Source: Klenkia marina
Lineage (GTDB): Bacteria; Actinomycetota; Actinomycetes; Mycobacteriales; Geodermatophilaceae
Direction of reading: 5' to 3'
DNA: 64,000 bases
Assembly (NCBI RefSeq): GCF_900101025.1
Contig: NZ_FMUH01000001.1
Coordinates: 744,001-808,000, forward strand
Below are positions 1-8,510 of this stretch, piece by piece. How positions within the stretch are numbered: the stretch's first letter is position 1; each line of letters begins with the position of its first letter. The translations under genes and the position numbers were made by a program. The notes under the pieces were generated by a model. The model searched no databases, was not told the DNA's origin, and saw nothing but the letters and a program-made list of their open reading frames with translations.

Positions 1-450
1 GCCGGTCTTGTCCGCGTCGACGAAGGCCAGGTCGAAGGTGGGGCGTCGGGGCAGCTGGGCCAGCAGCTCGGCGGCCTCGCCCAGGCGCAGCTCGACGCGG
101 TCGGCCACGCCGGCGCGGCCCCAGTACCGGCGGGCGACGTCGGTCCAGTGCGCGTCGCGGTCCAGGCACAGCAGGCCGCCGTCGTCGGGCAGGCCGCGGG
201 CGATGGCCAGCGCCGACAGCCCGGTGAACGTACCGATCTCGATCGCCCAGCGAGCCCTCGCGACACGGGTGAGCAGGGTCAGGAACGCCGCCTGCTCGGT
301 CGCGACCTGGTAGGTGGGCTTGCCGTCGCCGGCGGCGGTCATGGCGGCGGTCTCGGCCACGAGGTCGGTGACGACGTCGTCCGGCGGGTCGGCCGAGGCG
401 CGGACGAACTCCGCCAGCTCCGGGCTCAGGAGGAACGACTGGGGCGTCAT
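1..450 (-). CDS. Class I SAM-dependent O-methyltransferase, 3' part outside the window
   Basis: The first 150 codons read on the minus strand and run off the window, so the C-terminus is missing. An SAM-binding motif I (IEIGTFTGLSALA, residues about 70-82) is followed by a CLDRD acidic strand end and by FVDADK (residues 143-148), the metal-ligand motif of cation-dependent O-methyltransferases of the caffeoyl-CoA/catechol type (Methyltransf_3). The substrate cannot be told; in actinobacteria such enzymes usually methylate small phenolics or are uncharacterised. The start at 450 is chosen; an in-frame ATG at 462 would add four residues. It overlaps head-to-head with the start of the thioesterase at 449, so both genes share a very short divergent promoter region. 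Confidence 0.85.
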   Translation of the reverse strand, partial: MTPQSFLLSPELAEFVRASADPPDDVVTDLVAETAAMTAAGDGKPTYQVATEQAAFLTLLTRVARARWAIEIGTFTGLSALAIARGLPDDGGLLCLDRDAHWTDVARRYWGRAGVADRVELRLGEAAELLAQLPRRPTFDLAFVDADKTG

Positions 451-1027
451 GGGTGCGATCATGGCCGACGTGCCCGAGCCCGACATCTCCCCGGAGCTCT
501 TCGCCGCCCTGGCCGCCGACCCGCTCGCCGCCCAGCTGGGCATCCGCCTCGAGCAGGTCTCCCCCGGCTACGCCCGGGCGTCGATGACCGTCGGGCCGGC
601 GCACCTCAACGCGGTCGGCACGGCGCACGGCGGCGCGACGATGGCGCTGCTCGACGTCGTGCACGCCGCGGTGAGCAACAGCCACGGCACGGTCGCCGTC
701 GCGCAGGACGTGCACACCGAGTTCCTCGCCCCCGGCCGCCCCGGCGACGTGCTCACCGCCGTGGGCACCGAGGTCCACCTCAGCAAGCGGACGGCGGTCT
801 ACCGCATCGAGGCGACGTCGGCCGACGGCCGACTGGTGGCCACCGCACTGGCCCGGGTCTTCCGGCTGGGCACCCCGTGGGCCCTCGAGGAGGAGGTCGT
901 CGTGATGGGGGCGCCTCCCCCGGTGCCGCCCACCATGCAGATCTCCACGGTCGAGCACCCGCCGCCCTCCCCCGGCGAGGGCACCAACCCCGCCGGCGTG
1001 ACGCCGCCGCCGGACGAGCTGCGGTGA
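449..1027 (+). CDS. PaaI-type hotdog-fold acyl-CoA thioesterase
   Basis: Predicted hotdog thioesterase of 192 residues that hydrolyses an acyl-CoA in the cytoplasm. The PaaI signature is clear: NAVGTAHGG (HGG at residues 60-62) followed by the catalytic acidic residue Asp69 in MALLD, then the VHTEFLAPGRPGD strand pair typical of the family. The domain ends near residue 145; the remaining 45 residues form a Pro-rich tail that is unusual for a family normally about 140 aa long. ATG 449 is preferred because AGGAGG lies at 428-433; ATG 461 is an alternative. The gene precedes tyrA by 61 bp, probably in one transcript. A role in aromatic or phenylacetate-like catabolism is possible but not shown. 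Confidence 0.85.
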   Translation: MGAIMADVPEPDISPELFAALAADPLAAQLGIRLEQVSPGYARASMTVGPAHLNAVGTAHGGATMALLDVVHAAVSNSHGTVAVAQDVHTEFLAPGRPGDVLTAVGTEVHLSKRTAVYRIEATSADGRLVATALARVFRLGTPWALEEEVVVMGAPPPVPPTMQISTVEHPPPSPGEGTNPAGVTPPPDELR

Positions 1028-1088
1028 GATCACCCCAGGACGCGGCACCGGCGGTCACCGGGCTGCCGCTCGCCGGCGGGGCGGTCCG

Positions 1089-1997
1089 GTGAGCCTTCCG
1101 GTCCCCACCATGGAGGCACCGCCCGTCGCGGTGGTCGGGCTGGGCCAGCTGGGCGGGTCGCTGGCCGCCGCCCTGGTGGCCGCCGGCCGCACGGTCACCG
1201 GCTGGGACACCGACCCGGGCGCTCGCGAGGCCGCCGCTGCTCGCGGGGTCGTCGTCACCCGCGAGCTGACCGGCGTGGTCGTGCTGGCCACCCCCATCCC
1301 GGCGCTGGCGACCGCGCTCGACGACCTCGACGTCGCCCCCGACGCCACCGTCACCGACCTCGGCTCGGTGAAGGTGCCCGTGCTGGAGGCCCTGGGCGAG
1401 CGGTTCGGGAACCGGTTCGTCGGCGGGCACCCCATGTGCGGCACCGAGCGCAGCGGGCACGCCGCCACCGACCCCGAGCTGTTCCGGGGCGCGCGGTGGG
1501 CGGTGTGCCTGGAGCCGGGCACCGAGCTGCCGCGCTGGCTGCGGGTGGCCGAGGTGGCGCTGGCCGCAGGGGCCTCGGTGGTGCCGGTGACCGCGGCCGA
1601 GCACGACGCCGCCGTCGCCGCGATCAGCCACGTGCCGCACCTGCTGGCCGCTGCCCTGGCCGCCGCGGCCGCCGACGCCGGCCCGCTCGCCCTGGCGCTG
1701 GCCGCCGGCAGCTTCGCCAGCGGCACCCGGGTGATCGCCAGCGACCCCGCCTTCGTCACGGCCATGGTCGAGGGCAACGCCGTCCCGACCGCGGCCGCGT
1801 TGGCCGCCGTCCGGGCGCAGCTCGAGCGGCCCTGGCCCGAGCTGGTCGAGGCCGGGCACGCGGTGGCGGCGCGCTCGGGCGAGCGGCGCACGGTGCGGGT
1901 GCCGCTGGACCGCGCGGCGCTGCTGGCCCTGGGCCGCGCCGGCGGCGCCGTCGACCGCCGCCTCGCCGCCTTCGTCGAGGGCTGGCTCCCCGCCTAG
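1089..1997 (+). CDS. tyrA: Prephenate dehydrogenase (tyrosine biosynthesis)
   Basis: Oxidative decarboxylation of prephenate to 4-hydroxyphenylpyruvate with NAD(P), the committed step of tyrosine synthesis. The N-terminus has a Rossmann motif GLGQLGGSL (residues 17-25) and the TDLGSVK loop. The diagnostic GGHPMCGTERSG (112-123, with the active-site His114) and ISHVPHLLA (179-187) are intact. At 302 aa it is a compact, monofunctional TyrA without chorismate mutase or an obvious ACT domain, so feedback control by tyrosine is not evident. GTG 1089 is used; ATG 1110 is also possible. It follows the thioesterase closely and is followed by a small GC-rich hairpin. Confidence 0.9.
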   Translation: MSLPVPTMEAPPVAVVGLGQLGGSLAAALVAAGRTVTGWDTDPGAREAAAARGVVVTRELTGVVVLATPIPALATALDDLDVAPDATVTDLGSVKVPVLEALGERFGNRFVGGHPMCGTERSGHAATDPELFRGARWAVCLEPGTELPRWLRVAEVALAAGASVVPVTAAEHDAAVAAISHVPHLLAAALAAAAADAGPLALALAAGSFASGTRVIASDPAFVTAMVEGNAVPTAAALAAVRAQLERPWPELVEAGHAVAARSGERRTVRVPLDRAALLALGRAGGAVDRRLAAFVEGWLPA

Positions 1998-2029
1998 CCC
2001 TCGCCCCCACCCCGTCACCGAGCCCCGTC

Positions 2030-2044
2030 CCCCGCGAGGCGGGG
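2030..2044 (+). terminator. Short GC hairpin after tyrA
   Basis: CCCCGC (2030-2035) can pair with GCGGGG (2039-2044) across a 3-nt loop, 33 bp after the tyrA stop and before the next ribosome binding site. There is no T-tract. It may be a weak terminator or a processing element. Confidence 0.35.
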
Positions 2045-2106
2045 ATGGTTGCTCACCGCATCGGCGGGGCAGGGCTCGACGGACGCCGACGAACGAGGAG
2101 CAGACG

Positions 2107-2343
2107 ATGGACGAGCAGGACATCCTGGGCCGGATCCACGCGCTGGTCGAGGAGGAGCACCGGCTCCGCGACAGCGCAGCCGAGCACGGCGACGACCAGC
2201 GGGCCCGCATGGCCGAGCTCGAGCGCCACCTCGACCAGGCGTGGGACCTGCTGCGCCAGCGCCGTGCGAAGCAGCAGTACGGCGCGGACCCCGACGAGGC
2301 CGCCGACCGCCCGGAGTCGCAGGTGGAGGGCTACCTGCAGTAG
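2107..2343 (+). CDS. DUF2630 family small protein
   Basis: 78-residue acidic, highly helical protein beginning MDEQDILGRIHALVEEEHRL, with DQARMAELERHLDQAWDLLRQRRAK in two further blocks and a C-terminal VEGYLQ. This arrangement is the DUF2630 signature, common in actinobacteria and without a known function. A GAGGAG ribosome site lies just upstream of ATG 2107. It converges with the MarR gene; the stops are one base apart. It is probably expressed alone or as the last gene after tyrA. Confidence 0.85.
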   Translation: MDEQDILGRIHALVEEEHRLRDSAAEHGDDQRARMAELERHLDQAWDLLRQRRAKQQYGADPDEAADRPESQVEGYLQ

Positions 2344-2344
2344 G

Positions 2345-2881
2345 TCAGCGCGGAGGGCGGGCGCCCGCGGCGACGCGGGCGAGCGCGTCGGTCACGGGGC
2401 CGGCGGAGGCCCCCAGGGCGCCGAGCAGGTGGGCCAGCAACTGGTCGTGGGTCTGCCCGGCGCGCGCCATGCGTCCGCGTCCGTGCTCGGTGAGCCGGGC
2501 GCAGGTGGTGCGCCGGTCGGTGGCGCCCCGCTCGCGGGTCACCCAGCCGTCCTCGGCCAGCCGGGCCAGGGCCTGGCCCACGCCGGCCGGCGACGACCCG
2601 ACCTCCTCGGCCAGCCGGCCCACCGAGGCACGCTCGCCGTGCGCCGCGTCGACGAGCCGGAGCAGCCGCAGGTCGGCCAGTGACAGCCCGTGACCGGCCC
2701 GCAGCGCGGCGTCCAGCCGGCGGCCCACCCGCTCGTGGGCCTGGCTCAGCCGCAGCCAGGTCTCCTGGGGTCCGGGACCGGCGCCGGCCATCCCGCGCAG
2801 GTCGCGCGGGGCGGTGGTGCGCGGCGCGGCGCGGCGGCGGGGGTGCGCGGGACGGCCGTGCGGTTCGTGCCGGTCAGCCAT
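2345..2881 (-). CDS. MarR-family transcriptional regulator
   Basis: 178-residue winged-helix regulator. After a basic, disordered first 35 residues comes the MarR fold: a dimerisation helix (TWLRLSQAHERVGRRLDAAL), a recognition region SVGRLAEEVGSSPAGVGQAL and the wing GWVTRERGATDRRTTCARLT with the conserved D-R-R that contacts DNA. ATG 2881 lies inside the last codons of the upstream secreted-protein gene (stop 2874-2876), an 8-bp overlap that indicates translational coupling. The ligand is unknown; MarR proteins commonly respond to phenolics or oxidants. Whether it controls the secreted protein or the neighbouring DUF2630/tyrA transcript cannot be decided. Confidence 0.85.
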   Translation of the reverse strand: MADRHEPHGRPAHPRRRAAPRTTAPRDLRGMAGAGPGPQETWLRLSQAHERVGRRLDAALRAGHGLSLADLRLLRLVDAAHGERASVGRLAEEVGSSPAGVGQALARLAEDGWVTRERGATDRRTTCARLTEHGRGRMARAGQTHDQLLAHLLGALGASAGPVTDALARVAAGARPPR

Positions 2882-3983
2882 CGCGCGCCGGGCCGGCCGG
2901 GGCCGGCCAGTCGTCGGAGCGGGGCCGCCGGGTCGCCGCGACCAGGGCGGCGGCCACCGCCAGCAGGGCGAGGCCGGCCGCGACCAGGGGCCAGGGGGTG
3001 CCGGCGACGGCGGCGGGGCGCTCGCGGGCGGCGACGTCGAGGGCCACCTGCGTCGCCGCCGCGGACTCCTCGCCCACCAGCTGGACCACCGCGGGGCCCA
3101 GGACGACGTCCTGCGGGATCTGGACGACCGCCTCGACCCGGCCCTCGTCGTCGGCGGTGACCGTGGCCAGCGGGACCCCGGTGCCCACGAGGGTCACCGT
3201 GACCTGCTCGCCCGGCGCGAAGCCGGTGCCGCGGATGGTCACCACGCTGCCCGGGGACACCTGGCCCGCCGAGGCGGTGCCGCCCGGCGGGGCCGCCGCC
3301 GAGCTGGACGCGGGCGGGGCGGTCGTCGTGCCCGGGGACGGCGCCGGCGCCGTGGTCGGGGCCGGAGTGGTCGTGGGCGGGCGCGACGTCGTGGGCGGTG
3401 TCGTGGGCGCCGTGGTGGGCGCGGACGTGCTCGCCGGCGGCGGGGCCGGGGTCGACGACGGGGCCGGGGTGGTCGTGGGCGGCGTGGTGGGCGCCGGCGA
3501 GGTGGGCTGCGGTTCGCCCACCGCGTCGCAGTCCTGCTGCGCGGGGCGGGTGGAGGTGCCCAGCGGGATCGGTGCCCCGGCGCCGTCGGTGCTGCTCACC
3601 GCCACCTGGACGTCGACCTGCGCGCCGCCGGCCACCTCGGGACCCTCCAGCACGGTCTGCTCACCGGGCCCCAGCGTCACCGACCTGCCGACGTCGGCGC
3701 CGTCGTACTGCAGCGTGACCGTGCGGCCGGCGGTGCCGTTGGTGACCTCGACCCGGACGTAGCCGTCGGTGCAGTTGGGGCCGTGCACGAGCCGGGCGGT
3801 GGGCCGCGCGGGGTCGACGACGGCCGCCGAGCTGGAGGTCGACGGCGGCTCGGAGGTCTCGGGGGCGGCCAGCGCGGGGACCGCCAGGAGCACCCCGGTC
3901 AGGGCCGCCGCCAGGGTCAGGACGCCGGTGCGCAGCAGGGTCGCCGGGCGCACCGCGACCGTGCCCGTCGTCGCGCTGCGCAC
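2874..3983 (-). CDS. Secreted, C-terminally membrane-anchored protein with TIG-like domain
   Basis: 369 residues. GTG 3983 is chosen because AGGAGG sits a few bases upstream (near 3990-3995); the open frame extends further but without a ribosome site. A signal peptide ([24 protein letters not shown]) leads into a beta-rich domain with two Cys ([22 protein letters not shown]) that may form a disulphide. A Pro/Thr linker of about 90 residues follows, then an Ig/TIG-like unit ([19 protein letters not shown]), a C-terminal transmembrane helix ([20 protein letters not shown]) and a basic cytoplasmic tail. It resembles wall-spanning actinobacterial surface proteins, and the linker looks like a cell-wall spacer. 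There is no LPxTG motif. The function is unknown. Confidence 0.75.
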   Translation of the reverse strand: MRSATTGTVAVRPATLLRTGVLTLAAALTGVLLAVPALAAPETSEPPSTSSSAAVVDPARPTARLVHGPNCTDGYVRVEVTNGTAGRTVTLQYDGADVGRSVTLGPGEQTVLEGPEVAGGAQVDVQVAVSSTDGAGAPIPLGTSTRPAQQDCDAVGEPQPTSPAPTTPPTTTPAPSSTPAPPPASTSAPTTAPTTPPTTSRPPTTTPAPTTAPAPSPGTTTAPPASSSAAAPPGGTASAGQVSPGSVVTIRGTGFAPGEQVTVTLVGTGVPLATVTADDEGRVEAVVQIPQDVVLGPAVVQLVGEESAAATQVALDVAARERPAAVAGTPWPLVAAGLALLAVAAALVAATRRPRSDDWPAPAGPARDG

Positions 3984-4164
3984 CCCGCCACCTCCTCGAC
4001 CCGTCCGCCGTCGTCGTGCCGCCGGACGATCACCGCAGGTGGGACCCGGCATCCCATCATCCCCACGAGCTGCCCCGCCTTGTCGAGCGGCTCCCCTGCG
4101 CCCGGGCGTGTCGACGGCGTGTCGGGGCCGCCTGTGCCGGGTGGGGCAGGAGGCGTCCCCGGGT

Positions 4165-4170
4165 TAGCGT
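4165..4170 (+). promoter_or_regulatory. Leaderless -10 element (TAGCGT)
   Basis: TAGCGT ends 6 bases before ATG 4177. In actinobacteria a TANNNT element at this distance puts the transcription start at the initiation codon. The same spacing is seen at 5478 and 7024. Confidence 0.5.
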
Positions 4171-4176
4171 CGGCGG

Positions 4177-5469
4177 ATGGACGCAACGGCACGCAACGGG
4201 GCAGGGACCGGGCGGCGGCGGCAGGACGAGGTCTACCGGGCCGGGGTGTACGGCCGCCGTCCGCGGGTGCCCACCGTGCACACCGCGCTGGCCGCGGCCG
4301 CCCGGCGGAGGCTGACCGACCGGGCACTGGGCTACGTCGCCGGCGGGGCCGGGGGCGAGGCCACCGTGCGCGCCGACCGGGCCGCGTTCGACCGCTGGCA
4401 GGTGGTGCCGAGGGTGCTGCGGGACGTCAGCAGCCGCGACACCTCCGTCGAGCTGTTCGGACGGCGCCTGCCCGCCCCGCTGCTGCTGGGCCCGGTGGGC
4501 GCGCTCGAGCTGGTGCACCGCGAGGCCGACCTGGCCGTGGCCCGGGCCGCGGCGGCCACCGGCGTCCCGATGGTGTTCTCCAACCAGGCCTCGGTGCCGC
4601 TGGAGACCACCGCGGCGGCGATGGGCGATGCGCCGCGGTGGATGCAGCTGTACTGGTCGACGTCCGACGAGCTGGTCGAGAGCCTGCTGCACCGGGCCGA
4701 GCGGGCCGGCTGCGAGGCCGTCGTCGTCACCCTGGACACCACGATGCTGGGCTGGCGCCCCCGTGACCTCGACCTGGGCCACCTGCCGTTCGCGCTGGGG
4801 AAGGGCATCGCGCAGTACACCTCCGACCCGGTGTTCCGCCGCCTCGTCGAGGAGCGGGTGGCCACCGCCGCACCGCAGGGGAGGCAGCCGCTGCCCACGC
4901 CGGCCGCGGTCCGGGCGCTGGTGGGCATGGCGAAGGCCTGGCCGGGGTCGCTGGCGGACAACCTGCGCTCACCGCTCCCCCGGGCCGCCGTCGAGACGTT
5001 CCTGGCCATCTACTCCCGGCCCTCCATCACCTGGGACGACCTGGCCTGGCTGCGCAGCCGCACGTCGCTGCCGCTGGTGCTCAAGGGCGTGCTGCACCCC
5101 GACGACGCGCGGCGGGCGGTCGACGCAGGCGTCGACGGGTTGGTGGTGAGCACGCACGGCGGCCGGCAGGTCGACCGGTCCATCGGCGCCCTGGACGCGC
5201 TGCCCGACGTGGTGGCGGCGGTCGGCGACCGGGTGCCGGTGCTGCTGGACAGCGGTGTGCGCAGCGGCGCCGACGTGCTCGTGGCCACCGCGCTGGGGGC
5301 ACGGGCCTGCCTGCTCGGCCGCTCCTACGTGTACGGGCTGGGCCTGGCCGGCGAGCCCGGCGTGCGGCAGGTGGTCGAGGACGTCGTCGGCGAGTTCGAC
5401 CTCACGCTCGGCCTCACCGGGCACACCGCCGTCGACCAGCTCACCCCCGAGGTGCTGCGCCGGGCCTGA
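4177..5469 (+). CDS. FMN-dependent alpha-hydroxy-acid oxidase (lactate 2-monooxygenase-like)
   Basis: 430-residue flavoenzyme of the glycolate oxidase/lactate monooxygenase family that oxidises an L-2-hydroxy acid through bound FMN. N-terminal segment, then [18 protein letters not shown], the [12 protein letters not shown] strand, [12 protein letters not shown] followed by the FMN-contacting [12 protein letters not shown], and the active-site motif [19 protein letters not shown], which keeps the catalytic His and Arg although the usual Asn before the His is Thr. The C-terminal [20 protein letters not shown] and [12 protein letters not shown] bind the FMN phosphate. The length and inserted segment match lactate 2-monooxygenase better than short glycolate oxidases. 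No RBS is present; the start fits a leaderless TAGCGT promoter. A basic permease follows 20 bp downstream with its own leaderless element. Confidence 0.85.
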   Translation: MDATARNGAGTGRRRQDEVYRAGVYGRRPRVPTVHTALAAAARRRLTDRALGYVAGGAGGEATVRADRAAFDRWQVVPRVLRDVSSRDTSVELFGRRLPAPLLLGPVGALELVHREADLAVARAAAATGVPMVFSNQASVPLETTAAAMGDAPRWMQLYWSTSDELVESLLHRAERAGCEAVVVTLDTTMLGWRPRDLDLGHLPFALGKGIAQYTSDPVFRRLVEERVATAAPQGRQPLPTPAAVRALVGMAKAWPGSLADNLRSPLPRAAVETFLAIYSRPSITWDDLAWLRSRTSLPLVLKGVLHPDDARRAVDAGVDGLVVSTHGGRQVDRSIGALDALPDVVAAVGDRVPVLLDSGVRSGADVLVATALGARACLLGRSYVYGLGLAGEPGVRQVVEDVVGEFDLTLGLTGHTAVDQLTPEVLRRA

Positions 5470-5477
5470 GCGCGCCC

Positions 5478-5483
5478 TACCGT
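5478..5483 (+). promoter_or_regulatory. Leaderless -10 element (TACCGT)
   Basis: TACCGT ends 6 bases before GTG 5490, in the 20-bp gap after the alpha-hydroxy-acid oxidase. It gives the permease its own leaderless start. Confidence 0.5.
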
Positions 5484-5489
5484 GCGGCG

Positions 5490-6881
5490 GTGACCTCGCA
5501 GCTGCTCCGCCGCAAGCCGGTGACGGCCGAACCCGCCGACGGGCTGACCCGCAGCATCGGCACGTTCGGCCTCATGGCCCTGGGCATCGGCGCCACCATC
5601 GGCACCGGCATCTTCTTCGTGCTGACCACCGCGGTGCCCGAGGCCGGGCCCGCGGTCACGGTGGGGTTCGTGCTGGCGGCGGTGACCGCCGGGTTCACCG
5701 CGCTCTGCTACGCCGAGCTGGCCTCGACGATCCCGGCGTCGGGGTCCTCCTACTCCTACGCGTACGCCACGCTGGGCGAGCTGGTCGCCTACGTCGTGGG
5801 CTGGTGCCTGGTGCTCGAGTACGCGGTCAGCTCGGCGGCGGTGAGCGTCGGCTGGTCGGAGTACCTGGACCAGCTGCTCGGCGACACCCTGGGCTGGTCG
5901 ATCCCCGCCGCGCTGGCCGCGGCCCCGGGCGCCGGCGGCGTGGTCAACCTGCCGGCCGTGGTGCTGGTCGCCCTGTGCGCGCTGCTGCTGGTCCGCGGGG
6001 CCAGCGAGTCGGCGACGGTCAACGCGGTGATGGTCGTGGTCAAGGTGGGGGTGCTCCTGCTGTTCGTCGTCCTGGCGCTCACCGGGTTCGACAGCGGCAA
6101 CCTCACGCCCTTCGCCCCGCTGGGCATCGCCGGCATCAGCGCCGCCGCCTCGTCGATCTTCTTCTCCTTCATCGGCCTCGATGCGGTCTCCACCGCCGGC
6201 GAGGAGGTGCGCGACCCTCGGCGCACCCTGCCCCGGGCGATCATCGGCGCCCTGGTGGTGGTCACCGTCGTCTACCTGCTGGTCGCCCTCGCCGCGGTCG
6301 GGGCCCAGCCGGCGGCGGACTTCGAGGGCCAGACGGCCGGGCTCGCGGTCATCCTCGAACGGGTGACCGGGGCGAGCTGGCCGGGCATCGTGCTGGCCGC
6401 CGGTGCGGTCGTCTCGATCTTCTCGGTCACGCTGGTGACGCTCTACGGCCAGACCCGCATCCTCTACGCGATGAGCCGCGACGGCATGGTGCCCGCGGTC
6501 TTCTCCCGGCTGCACCCGCGCACCCGCACCCCGGTGCGCGGGACGGTGCTGGTCGCGCTGTTCGTCGGCGCGCTGGCCGGCTTCCTGCCGCTGGACTTCC
6601 TGGTCGACCTCACGTCGATGGGCACCCTGGTGGCCTTCGCGGTGGTGTCGGTGGGCGTGGTCGTGCTGCGCCGCACCGCCCCCGACCTCCCGCGCGGGTT
6701 CCGGGTGCCGGGCTACCCCGTCGTCCCCGTGCTGTCGGTGCTGTTCTGCCTGTACCTCGTCGCCGGGCTGTCGGGGACGACGTTCGCGCTGTTCGCCGGC
6801 TGGCTGGCGCTCGCGGCGGTGGTCTACGTGACCTACGCGCGGAAGCACTCGACACTCCGGGACGGGGTTGACGGCGCGTAG
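5490..6881 (+). CDS. APC-superfamily amino acid permease (cationic amino acid type)
   Basis: 463-residue integral membrane transporter with about 12 helices. The first helix carries the APC hallmark GIGATIGTGIFFVLTT (substrate- and cation-binding unwound region). The motif SFIGLDAVSTAGEEVRDPRRTLPRAI between helices 6 and 7 is characteristic of the cationic amino acid transporter (CAT)/YfnA branch. FRVPGYPVVPVLSVL near the C-terminus is also typical. It likely imports or exchanges an amino acid; the substrate cannot be assigned. GTG 5490 is supported by the leaderless TACCGT element 6 bases upstream. It is followed by a 154-bp gap in which I see no terminator, then the aldehyde dehydrogenase. 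Confidence 0.88.
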   Translation: MTSQLLRRKPVTAEPADGLTRSIGTFGLMALGIGATIGTGIFFVLTTAVPEAGPAVTVGFVLAAVTAGFTALCYAELASTIPASGSSYSYAYATLGELVAYVVGWCLVLEYAVSSAAVSVGWSEYLDQLLGDTLGWSIPAALAAAPGAGGVVNLPAVVLVALCALLLVRGASESATVNAVMVVVKVGVLLLFVVLALTGFDSGNLTPFAPLGIAGISAAASSIFFSFIGLDAVSTAGEEVRDPRRTLPRAIIGALVVVTVVYLLVALAAVGAQPAADFEGQTAGLAVILERVTGASWPGIVLAAGAVVSIFSVTLVTLYGQTRILYAMSRDGMVPAVFSRLHPRTRTPVRGTVLVALFVGALAGFLPLDFLVDLTSMGTLVAFAVVSVGVVVLRRTAPDLPRGFRVPGYPVVPVLSVLFCLYLVAGLSGTTFALFAGWLALAAVVYVTYARKHSTLRDGVDGA

Positions 6882-7023
6882 TGGCGTGGGTCACAGTGGT
6901 CGTGGGCGGGGCAGCCGGCAGATGAATGGCTCCTCACCGCTGAGCGAGACCGACCAACGCGGCCAGACCGCCAGGCCCGGCGCCCCGCCCCACAGCCCCG
7001 CCCCACAGCTGCGACCCCGGATC

Positions 7024-7029
7024 TAGGGT
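7024..7029 (+). promoter_or_regulatory. Leaderless -10 element (TAGGGT)
   Basis: TAGGGT ends 6 bases before GTG 7036, the start of the aldehyde dehydrogenase. It matches the spacing of the elements at 4165 and 5478. Confidence 0.5.
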
Positions 7030-7035
7030 GACCGC

Positions 7036-8502
7036 GTGACCACCACCGCGAGCGTCCCCGGCGTCCAGACCCCCGTGCCCACCGGCCTGTTCGTCGGCGG
7101 GCAGTGGCAGGCGTCGTCGTCCGGGGCGACCTTCGACGTGCTCGACCCCGCCGACGGCTCGGTGCTGGCCCAGGTCGCCGACGGCACCTCCGAGGACGTG
7201 CTGGCCGCGGTCGGGGCAGCGCACGCCGCCCTGCCCGGCTTCGCCGCGACCGCCCCGCGCAAGCGGTCGGAGATGCTGCGCCGCGCCTTCGAGATCCTGG
7301 TCGAGCGCGGCGAGGAGTTCGCGCTGCTCATGTCGCGGGAGAACGGCAAGGCGCTGCCCGACGCCCGCGCCGAGCTCACCTACGCCGCCGAGTTCTTCCG
7401 CTGGTTCGCCGAGGAGGCCGTGCGCATCGACGGCGACTACCGCGTCGCCCCCGCCGGCGGCACCCGCACCGTGGTCACCCACCAGCCGGTCGGCGTCTGC
7501 CTGCTCGTGACGCCGTGGAACTTCCCCGCCGCCATGCTCACCCGCAAGCTCGGCCCGGCCATCGCCGCCGGCTGCACCAGCGTGGTCAAGCCCGCCGAGG
7601 ACACCCCGCTCACCGCGCTGCTGCTCGCCCAGGTGCTCACCGAGGCCGGGGTGCCCGACGGCGTGGTCAACGTCATCCCGACGATGAACGCGAAGGACGT
7701 CGTCGCCACCGCGATGGACGACGACCGCGTGCGCAAGATCAGCTTCACCGGGTCGACCGAGGTCGGGAAGATCCTGCTCCGGCAGGCCGCCGACAAGGTG
7801 ATGGTCAGCTCGATGGAGCTCGGCGGCAACGCGCCGTTCGTGGTGTGCGACGACGCCGACCTCGACGCGGCCGTCGACGGCGCGATGCTGGCCAAGATGC
7901 GCAACGGCGGCGAGGCCTGCACCGCGGCCAACCGCTTCTACGTGCAATCGGGCGTCGCGTCGGCCTTCGCCGAGAAGCTGGCGGCCCGCATGGGCGCGAT
8001 GACCGTGGGCCGCGGCTCGGACGACGGCGTCACCCTCGGCCCGCTGGTCAACGAGGAGACCGTGGCCAAGGTCGACCGCATCGTCACCGACACCGTGGGC
8101 GCCGGCGCGCGGGTGGTCACCGGGGGCACCCGCCCCGAGGGCGCGGGCTTCTTCTACCCGCCCACCGTGCTGGTCGACGTCCCCACCGACGCCGCGGCCA
8201 TGACCGAGGAGACCTTCGGCCCGGTCGCCCCGATCGCCACCTTCGACACCGACGAGCAGGTGCTGACCCTGGCCAACGCCACCCCCTACGGCCTGGTCGC
8301 CTACGTCTACACCGGCGACCTGGCCCGCGGCCTGCGGCTGGCCGAGGCGCTGGAGACCGGCATGGTCGGCATCAACCGCGGCGTGGTCAGCGACCCGGCG
8401 GCCCCCTTCGGCGGCGTCAAGCAGTCGGGCCTGGGCCGCGAGGGCGGGCACGAGGGCATCGGCGAGTACCTGACGACGAAGTACGTCAGCTTCCCGCTCT
8501 GA
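7036..8502 (+). CDS. gabD: NAD(P)-dependent succinate-semialdehyde dehydrogenase
   Basis: 488-residue aldehyde dehydrogenase. Cofactor site PWNFPAAMLTRKLGPA, the nucleotide-binding FTGSTEVGK, the general-base region MELGGNAPFVV (Glu in ELGG) and the nucleophile motif NGGEACTAANR (catalytic Cys) are all intact. The C-terminal PAAPFGGVKQSGLGREGG and the overall order match GabD-type enzymes that oxidise succinate semialdehyde in GABA degradation. NAD versus NADP preference cannot be told. The upstream amino acid permease would suit GABA or related import, but that link is inference. The next gene, a ROK-like regulator, begins 9 bp after the stop, so the two are probably cotranscribed. Confidence 0.88.
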   Translation: MTTTASVPGVQTPVPTGLFVGGQWQASSSGATFDVLDPADGSVLAQVADGTSEDVLAAVGAAHAALPGFAATAPRKRSEMLRRAFEILVERGEEFALLMSRENGKALPDARAELTYAAEFFRWFAEEAVRIDGDYRVAPAGGTRTVVTHQPVGVCLLVTPWNFPAAMLTRKLGPAIAAGCTSVVKPAEDTPLTALLLAQVLTEAGVPDGVVNVIPTMNAKDVVATAMDDDRVRKISFTGSTEVGKILLRQAADKVMVSSMELGGNAPFVVCDDADLDAAVDGAMLAKMRNGGEACTAANRFYVQSGVASAFAEKLAARMGAMTVGRGSDDGVTLGPLVNEETVAKVDRIVTDTVGAGARVVTGGTRPEGAGFFYPPTVLVDVPTDAAAMTEETFGPVAPIATFDTDEQVLTLANATPYGLVAYVYTGDLARGLRLAEALETGMVGINRGVVSDPAAPFGGVKQSGLGREGGHEGIGEYLTTKYVSFPL

Positions 8503-8510
8503 CGCCCGCG

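Noticed and set aside
780-2210. A 476-codon minus-strand frame across tyrA
   Set aside because: It is antisense to TyrA, which has all family motifs; the frame is Gly/Gln/Arg rich and without recognisable domains.
3280-3530. Apparent short tandem repeats (GTGGGCG-like)
   Set aside because: They encode the Pro/Thr linker of the 2874-3983 secreted protein, so codon bias and low-complexity protein explain them.
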